Below are positions 5,370 to 9,402 of a DNA stretch of 9,402 bases, in pieces. The DNA lies in contig JAAZID010000322.1 in assembly GCA_012510295.1 (NCBI GenBank), forward strand, positions 1-9,402, written 5' to 3'. The first letter of the stretch is position 1, and each line of letters begins with the position of its first letter. The DNA comes from Methanomicrobiales archaeon. GTDB lineage: Archaea > Halobacteriota > Methanomicrobia > Methanomicrobiales > Methanoculleaceae. A program made the position numbers and the translations under genes. A model generated the notes under the pieces. That model had not been told where the DNA came from and ran no database searches. It was given only the letters and a program-made list of their open reading frames with translations.

Positions 5370-5802
5370 AGTTGTTCCCGGCAATCCGGATCACTCCCAG
5401 CCGGGAGGATTTGAGGATTTACAAAGCATGTCTTTAGAACTCCTCGAAGTCGATTGAAGTCACAAACAACCTTACATCCCTGAGCAGGCAGCGCCCTGGC
5501 ATACAACTGATACCTGATTGGAGGACCCGGGGAATTGTACCGGGGTTACAGCTCATGCTCATGGCAGGAAGATTATGCGATTAAGGGTGCTTCTATTGCC
5601 AGTTGCCCCGTGGGTAGCGTCCCACGGGCAAGATCGTCCTATCCTGCCCTCTAACTCTCACGCTATAGGCATACCGCCCGACTCAAGATCTCTTACCTGC
5701 AAGTACAGTTTCTATTCAATCAACTGTGGATCGAGAGGTTTTGTAAAGGAATAGAGGAGATGCAGTGATATTCTGTCAGGCGCCCTCCTGGGAAGGGTAA
5801 AA
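5370..5802. other. Gene-free stretch with strong hairpin
   Basis: I see no supported gene here; a plus-strand open frame (5518-5754) has no family-like features. Notable structure: CTCCC (5394-5398)/GGGAG (5403-5407); a tandem 8-mer GAGGATTT twice (5405-5420); CCCGG (5526-5530)/CCGGG (5540-5544); and a strong hairpin 5603-5631. The last has 11 pairs with one bulged C: TTGC plus CCGTGGG on the left, CCCACGG plus GCAA on the right, loop TAGCGT. It could belong to a small RNA or be a relic; no promoter for it is obvious. Confidence 0.5.
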
Positions 5803-5820
5803 TCAAAAGGTTATTCTATC
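5803..5820 (+). promoter_or_regulatory. BRE/TATA-like promoter of the solute-binding protein gene
   Basis: An A-rich BRE-like stretch (AAAAGG, 5805-5810) is followed by TTATTCTAT (5811-5819), 23-31 bases before the ATG at 5842, consistent with leaderless transcription. No Shine-Dalgarno element is seen. Confidence 0.45.
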
Positions 5821-5841
5821 TACCTCCCTAACCCTCACTTC

Positions 5842-6606
5842 ATGAAGATGCATGGTATTCTTCCGCTGCTGGCCTGTATCATCGCAGTTCTGGCAGTTGC
5901 TGGTGCCGGGTGCACCGAGACGGTTGACTACGTCGTTGGCATTGACGGCGAGTATATGCCTTTCAGTTATATCGACAAGGATGGCAAAGCTCAGGGATTT
6001 GATGTTGACTCCATGAGGTGGATCGCTGAGAAGAAGGGTGTCACAGTGGAGTTCAAGGCAGTAGACTGGGATTCCATCATCCCCGCCCTCCAGGCAGGGA
6101 AGATCGATATGGTCTATGCAGGCATGTCGATCACCCCACTGCGGCAGGAGCAGGTAAACTTCAGCAACCCCTACTGGACAGTCGTCCAGGATGTTGCGGT
6201 CCGTGAGGACTCTGACATAACGATGGATGATATCCGTGCTGGAAAGGTGGTTCTTGGAGCACAGCGTGGATGTACCGGCGCCCTCTGGATCGAGGAGGCC
6301 CTGGTTGATACAGGTCTGATGCCTGCAGAGAACCTGAAACTCTACAAAGATACACCGCTTGCCGTCGAAGACCTCAAGGCGGGCCGGGTTGATGCAGTTA
6401 TGTACGATGACGTCTCCTTAAATGACATCATCAAGGGTCTGCCGGTGAAGATCATCGGGTCTGTCGAGACGCAGGAACAGGAGAGCTTCGGTATCGCAAT
6501 CCGGAAGGAGGACACTGCACTCCTGGAGTTCATGAACGAGGCGCTCGCGGAGCTCAAGGTAGATCCCTACTGGGAAGAGCTCAAAGAGAAGCACAACCTG
6601 AAGTAG
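5842..6606 (+). CDS. Amino-acid-type ABC transporter solute-binding lipoprotein (family 3)
   Basis: This complete 254-residue protein starts with a hydrophobic leader and a lipobox-like GAGC with Cys24, so it is probably a lipid-anchored protein on the outside of the membrane. The mature part follows the SBP family 3 pattern: VVGIDGEYMPFSYIDKDGK (31-49) and GFDVDSMRWIAEKKG (52-66). AGKIDMVYAGMSITPLRQEQVNFS follows (85-108), with Arg101 expected to bind the ligand carboxylate. Then come GAQRGCTG (139-146) at the hinge loop and GRVDAVMYDD (181-190), with Asp189 or 190 near the ligand amine. These proteins deliver polar amino acids such as Gln, Arg or His to an ABC permease; the exact ligand is not readable. 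No permease or ATPase gene is next to it in this window. Met3 is an alternative start. Confidence 0.9.
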   Translation: MKMHGILPLLACIIAVLAVAGAGCTETVDYVVGIDGEYMPFSYIDKDGKAQGFDVDSMRWIAEKKGVTVEFKAVDWDSIIPALQAGKIDMVYAGMSITPLRQEQVNFSNPYWTVVQDVAVREDSDITMDDIRAGKVVLGAQRGCTGALWIEEALVDTGLMPAENLKLYKDTPLAVEDLKAGRVDAVMYDDVSLNDIIKGLPVKIIGSVETQEQESFGIAIRKEDTALLEFMNEALAELKVDPYWEELKEKHNLK

Positions 6607-6614
6607 CCGAATCC

Positions 6615-6642
6615 GGGAGCGATCCGCTCCCCACCCCTTTTT
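6615..6642 (+). terminator. Hairpin plus T-run terminator after the solute-binding protein gene
   Basis: The stem GGGAGCG (6615-6621)/CGCTCCC (6625-6631) has 7 GC-rich pairs and a 3-base loop (ATC), followed by CACCCC and five Ts (6638-6642). It begins eight bases after the TAG stop and resembles an intrinsic terminator. The T-run merges into a TATA-like TTTTTATAA (6638-6646) that may serve the next gene, giving a leader of roughly 40 bases. Confidence 0.6.
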
Positions 6643-6707
6643 ATAACCAGCATACCCGGGAGGATCTTTTCCTGTACCCACGCAAACTTGCCGCCATAGA
6701 CCACGAA

Positions 6708-7613
6708 ATGCCCGCGCCATCGCACAACCGCACAGCCTTCCTCTATGCGCTGATAACGGCAATCCTCATCGGGGGGAGTGCTCCGCTCACCAAGCTCCTC
6801 ATCGGTGGGGCCGAGCCACTCGCACTTGCAGCACTGATATCGCTTGGTAGCGGAGCCGGTGCCCTGTTCTTCTTCCTTGCCGGGACTGCGATGAAGAACC
6901 GGTGGAGCCGGGGGGAGATCCCGCCCGGGAAGAGGGATATCCCCTGGCTCGTCGGCGTGACGATATTTGGCGGCGTCCTCGCTCCGGTCACCCTGATCAT
7001 CAGCCTGTCCGGGACGCCGGCAGCGACAGCCTCCCTCCTCCTGAACTTCGAGGCAGTGGCGACGACCCTGATCGCCGCTGCAATCTTCAGGGAGTGGGTG
7101 AGCCGCCGGGTCTGGGTTGCACTCGGGCTCATAACCGCAGCATGCATTCTCCTCACCTACGACCCGGCAGCGGGCTTAGGGCTATCTCTCCCGGCGCTCG
7201 GGATCCTGCTCACCTGTCTGTTCTGGGCTCTCGATAACAACATGGGGCAACGGCTCTCGGCAAAAGACCCGCTCATGATCATCTCCATAAAAGGACTCGG
7301 TGCCAGCACCATCACGTTCCTCTTCGCGTTTGCCGCCGGGCAGCAACTTCCTGAAGTGGTCACGATGATCGCTGCCATGACTGTCGGATTTTTCTGCTAC
7401 GGCGGCCTGACGAGCATCTTCTTTCTCCTCGCACTCCGGGGTATCGGCGCTGCCCGTGCAGGCTCACTCCTCGCCGTCTCCCCATTCTTCAGCGTCCTCT
7501 TCTCGCTCGTACTCTTCGCTGAAATACCGGCCGCTGTCTTCTATGTCGCGCTACCGGTCATGGTGATCGGTGCGTGGCTGCTGATATCAGAGAGGCACTC
7601 CCACACCAGATAG
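6708..7613 (+). CDS. EamA/DMT-superfamily transporter (10 transmembrane helices)
   Basis: This complete 301-residue integral membrane protein is built from two EamA repeats of five helices each. Hydrophobic segments are at about 9-32, 36-60, 78-100, 103-126, 133-150, 157-178, 189-210, 217-243, 249-271 and 274-293. The end of each repeat shows the family pattern: LNFEAVATTLIAAAIFREWVS (112-132) and LLAVSPFFSVLFSLVLFAEIP (254-274), each followed by a short link and a last helix. Members of the drug/metabolite transporter superfamily export amino acids, metabolites or drugs; the substrate cannot be told. No Shine-Dalgarno element precedes the ATG at 6708, and no earlier ATG, GTG or TTG in frame was found in the bases just upstream. 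A charged cytoplasmic loop lies at about 62-77. It may be its own transcript, given the terminator before it. Confidence 0.88.
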   Translation: MPAPSHNRTAFLYALITAILIGGSAPLTKLLIGGAEPLALAALISLGSGAGALFFFLAGTAMKNRWSRGEIPPGKRDIPWLVGVTIFGGVLAPVTLIISLSGTPAATASLLLNFEAVATTLIAAAIFREWVSRRVWVALGLITAACILLTYDPAAGLGLSLPALGILLTCLFWALDNNMGQRLSAKDPLMIISIKGLGASTITFLFAFAAGQQLPEVVTMIAAMTVGFFCYGGLTSIFFLLALRGIGAARAGSLLAVSPFFSVLFSLVLFAEIPAAVFYVALPVMVIGAWLLISERHSHTR

Positions 7614-7763
7614 GCCGTAAGCCTCCCACCACTCGATCACACGCCGGGACTCCCGATTTTTGCCGGCATCCGTTATCACCCATCGCTCTACCGGAGATGC
7701 AATCACTCCATCGACTATCCTATTCAGGGGCTCTGATTCCCCTGAGATCCTCCGCGAAAATCG
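7587..7763 (-). pseudogene. Possible C-terminal gene remnant (58 codons, no start codon)
   Basis: On the minus strand an open frame of 58 codons, closed by TGA at 7587-7589, reads like a real protein end, including VERWVITDAGK (25-35) and ESRRVIEWWEAYGLSG (38-53). It has no ATG; upstream it is stopped by a TAG at 7764-7766. The last nine residues and the stop overlap the end of the EamA gene. The family is not recognised. The plus-strand reading of the same DNA lacks such features. It could be a decayed 3' end of a lost gene or chance; the low rate of stops over 58 codons is not strong evidence in GC-rich DNA. Confidence 0.3.
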
Positions 7764-7816
7764 CTATGCAGGCTGTCTGCTCCATCGCAGTACTTCAGGG
7801 GTGAGGAGCTCCTCAC
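7724..7816. repeat. Inverted repeats in the gap after the EamA gene
   Basis: There are two structures. TCAGGGG (7724-7730) pairs with CCCCTGA (7739-7745) around an 8-base loop. At 7801-7816 a perfect 16-base palindrome, GTGAGGAG|CTCCTCAC, has no loop and is a likely dimeric protein-binding site or a relic; it lies about 85 bases before the AT-rich promoter region of the downstream gene. Neither is followed by a T-run. Confidence 0.5.
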
Positions 7817-7858
7817 GAGTATCTGTCGCCCACGAGGGGAGCCATGGTATTCCTATTT

Positions 7859-7910
7859 TTATTATAATAATTTGTAAATAAATAACCGTAAAGGATATAT
7901 ATTTATACCG
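7859..7910 (+). promoter_or_regulatory. AT-rich promoter region of the propeller protein gene
   Basis: A 12-base palindrome TTATTATAATAA (7859-7870) is followed by an A-rich BRE-like stretch and the TATA box GGATATATATTTATACC (7893-7909). Transcription would start near 7930, leaving an untranslated leader of about 150 bases before the ATG at 8081. Confidence 0.5.
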
Positions 7911-7929
7911 CTATTCCCCCTCCACCGGC

Positions 7930-8080
7930 TAAACTATGACCGGGTTTTAAATCAGAATCTGCACTCTGCCTGCAGCATGCTTCACTGAGCATCCGATCTG
8001 GCCAGCCTGTTTGCGCCTACCGGATGGCATGTACAGCAATCCTGCGAGAAGAGAGTAAGAGTTCAAACAAGGGGGGAAAA
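7930..8080 (+). other. Long leader of the propeller protein mRNA
   Basis: The expected leader is long for this genome, where most genes seem leaderless or nearly so. It contains two very short frames, ATG-ACC-GGG-TTT-TAA at 7935 and ATG-CTT-CAC-TGA at 7977, and a small stem ATGCT (7977-7981)/AGCAT (7988-7992). An in-frame ATG at 8024 would add 19 residues before the chosen start. Leader boundaries rest on the inferred TATA box. Confidence 0.3.
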
Positions 8081-9402
8081 ATGACTAAACGCACACATCT
8101 GGCACTTTTATGTGCTGTCGTCATCATCGGGTTACTGATACCACCAGTTCTGGCGGGCGAGGCGAGTCCGGAGGCGGGAGATTATTTCTATCGCCCCTTT
8201 GACTATGCGCAGGATCACCCCGATATCGATGGCGATATAATCGTATGGGAAGACAGTAGAAACGATAACCTGAAGGACATCTACTTCGGGACAGTAGACA
8301 GATTCCGGGATTCACCTGGCTACACCGGTGAGAGGATAACGTCCGATCCCGCTTTCCAGAAGAGGCCATCCATATCGGGCGACTATATCGTCTGGCAGGG
8401 TAACCAGAGCGGAAACTGGGATATCTACCTTTATGAGCGGTCTTCAAAGACGGCAGAGAAACTCACCGACGATCCCGGCGATCAGCGGCTACCTGCAATC
8501 CACGGAGACTACATCGCCTGGTACGATGACAGTAGCGGCAAGACAGAGATCGTTCTCTATGATATTGCTGCCGGGGACGTGAAGGATACCATCAAGTGCG
8601 ACGCCAGGACGACGATTCCCTTCGGGAAGACCGAGTTCAAGCCTGCACTCTCGGATAAGTATGTCGCCTGGGTGGATAAGGCAAGCGAGAGGGTTCATTA
8701 CTACGATATCGTGGCAGGAGTGGAACGCGGTACGGCGTCGACAAACGTAGCACGTCAATCCTGGCCCTCGCTGTACGGCAGTCTCATCGTATGGGAGGAT
8801 TACCGGGCAGGAACTGAAAACTCGGATATCTATATGCGTGATCTTGGTGATCCATCCTCTGAGGATAGGCAGATAACCTATAACTCTTCAGACCAGGCTT
8901 CGCCGGCGATGTACGAGAATATCATCGTATGGGAGGATACCCGGAGTGTGCCGCGGGGTATTTATATGTATGACCTCGATCACAAAGAGGAGATACCCGT
9001 ATACCTCTCCGACGATGATACTGATGAACACCTCTACCCGGTCGTCAGTGGCAACACCATCGTCTGGCAGAGGGGCGCGAGTCCTAACTCAAATCTCTAC
9101 ATCTTCATCTACAACCCTGAAGCAGTCGAACCGACCTTAGCGAGCATTGAGGTCACCCCGGCCACGCCCACCGTGGAGATCGGCGGAGAGGTCGGGTTCA
9201 CCGCCATCTGTTACGACCAGTCCGATAACACCATGACGGGGGTCGATATCGACTGGACGAGCAGCGACACAACCGTAGGAACCATCGACCAGACCGGCAC
9301 CTTCACCGCTCTCGCTGAGGGTGCGGCAGACATAACCGCAACGGCGGGCGACATCTTCGGTACTGCAACCGTCACGGTTACCACCCAGGCCCCGCCTGAG
9401 GC
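8081..9402 (+). CDS. Secreted TolB-like beta-propeller protein with Big_2 domain (3' end outside window)
   Basis: The frame runs from an ATG at 8081, preceded by GGGGGG four bases upstream, to the window edge (440 codons and 2 bases). Residues 1-25 are a signal peptide (MTKRTH, a hydrophobic core, PPVLA before GEAS), so the protein is exported. Residues about 45-345 hold seven repeats of a (I/V)(V/A)W core with a following D-I-Y-x-Y-D type strand; the Trp residues are at 56, 105, 147, 197, 238, 284 and 329, about 41-50 apart. This matches a seven-bladed propeller of the TolB/PD40 kind. Residues about 352-434 form a bacterial Ig-like (Big_2) domain: ASIEVTP, a WTSSD core, and TGTFTALAEGAADITATA. 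Such archaeal surface proteins are thought to mediate adhesion or cell-envelope contacts; here the ligand is unknown. More Ig domains or an anchor may follow. The alternative start at 8024 would weaken the signal peptide. Confidence 0.85.
   Translation, partial: MTKRTHLALLCAVVIIGLLIPPVLAGEASPEAGDYFYRPFDYAQDHPDIDGDIIVWEDSRNDNLKDIYFGTVDRFRDSPGYTGERITSDPAFQKRPSISGDYIVWQGNQSGNWDIYLYERSSKTAEKLTDDPGDQRLPAIHGDYIAWYDDSSGKTEIVLYDIAAGDVKDTIKCDARTTIPFGKTEFKPALSDKYVAWVDKASERVHYYDIVAGVERGTASTNVARQSWPSLYGSLIVWEDYRAGTENSDIYMRDLGDPSSEDRQITYNSSDQASPAMYENIIVWEDTRSVPRGIYMYDLDHKEEIPVYLSDDDTDEHLYPVVSGNTIVWQRGASPNSNLYIFIYNPEAVEPTLASIEVTPATPTVEIGGEVGFTAICYDQSDNTMTGVDIDWTSSDTTVGTIDQTGTFTALAEGAADITATAGDIFGTATVTVTTQAPPE

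Noticed and set aside
5518..5754. Plus-strand frame of 78 codons in the gene-free stretch
   Set aside because: No promoter, ribosome site or protein-like pattern is seen, and it runs through the strong hairpin at 5603-5631.
7660..7881. Plus-strand frame after the EamA gene
   Set aside because: Its content looks random, it ends in an AT-rich promoter region, and the opposite strand reads more like protein for the first part.
1..9402. CRISPR array, transposase or rRNA
   Set aside because: No regularly spaced direct repeats, transposase motifs or rRNA-like sequence were found on reading both strands; short tandem repeats such as GAGGATTT twice at 5405-5420 are too small.

Overview
The window looks like chromosomal DNA of a methanogenic archaeon, most likely a Methanomicrobiales member close to Methanoculleus. 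The evidence is an archaeosine-type radical SAM protein found only in archaea, an intron-less tRNA-Ser without an encoded CCA, AT-rich TATA-like boxes about 25-30 bases before start codons that mostly lack a Shine-Dalgarno sequence, and secreted proteins in the style of that order. The genus is inferred by style, not proven.

Layout. Positions 1-797 (minus) hold the N-terminal part of RaSEA, the radical SAM enzyme of archaeosine synthesis in tRNA. Only 28 bases separate its start from a divergent gene (826-1923) for a secreted, membrane-anchored Ig-like surface protein. A type II tRNA-Ser(UGA) follows at 1964-2048, then two hairpins. Next come a pyridoxamine-phosphate-oxidase-like FMN protein (minus, 2158-2562), an orphan PemK/MazF-like protein (2796-3161) and a nitroreductase (3237-3830). 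The nitroreductase converges, 6 bases apart, on an HtrA-like serine protease (minus, 3837-4898) that has no export signal. A small DUF2795-like protein (minus, 5051-5281) precedes a gene-free stretch of about 560 bases containing a strong hairpin.

The right half holds an amino-acid-type solute-binding lipoprotein (5842-6606) closed by a hairpin/T-run terminator, a ten-helix EamA exporter (6708-7613), and a gap of about 470 bases. That gap contains palindromes, a possible gene remnant on the minus strand and a strong TATA region. It leads into a large secreted protein (8081 to the window end) with seven propeller-type repeats followed by a bacterial Ig-like (Big_2) domain.

The genes are mostly single transcription units of unrelated function: tRNA modification, redox flavoproteins, protein quality control, transport and cell surface. 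No operon-like multi-gene system, CRISPR array, transposase or clear mobile element is visible. I do not see a convincing undescribed multi-gene system. The items most worth a second look are the regulatory palindromes, the orphan toxin-like gene, the intergenic hairpins and the possible gene remnant.
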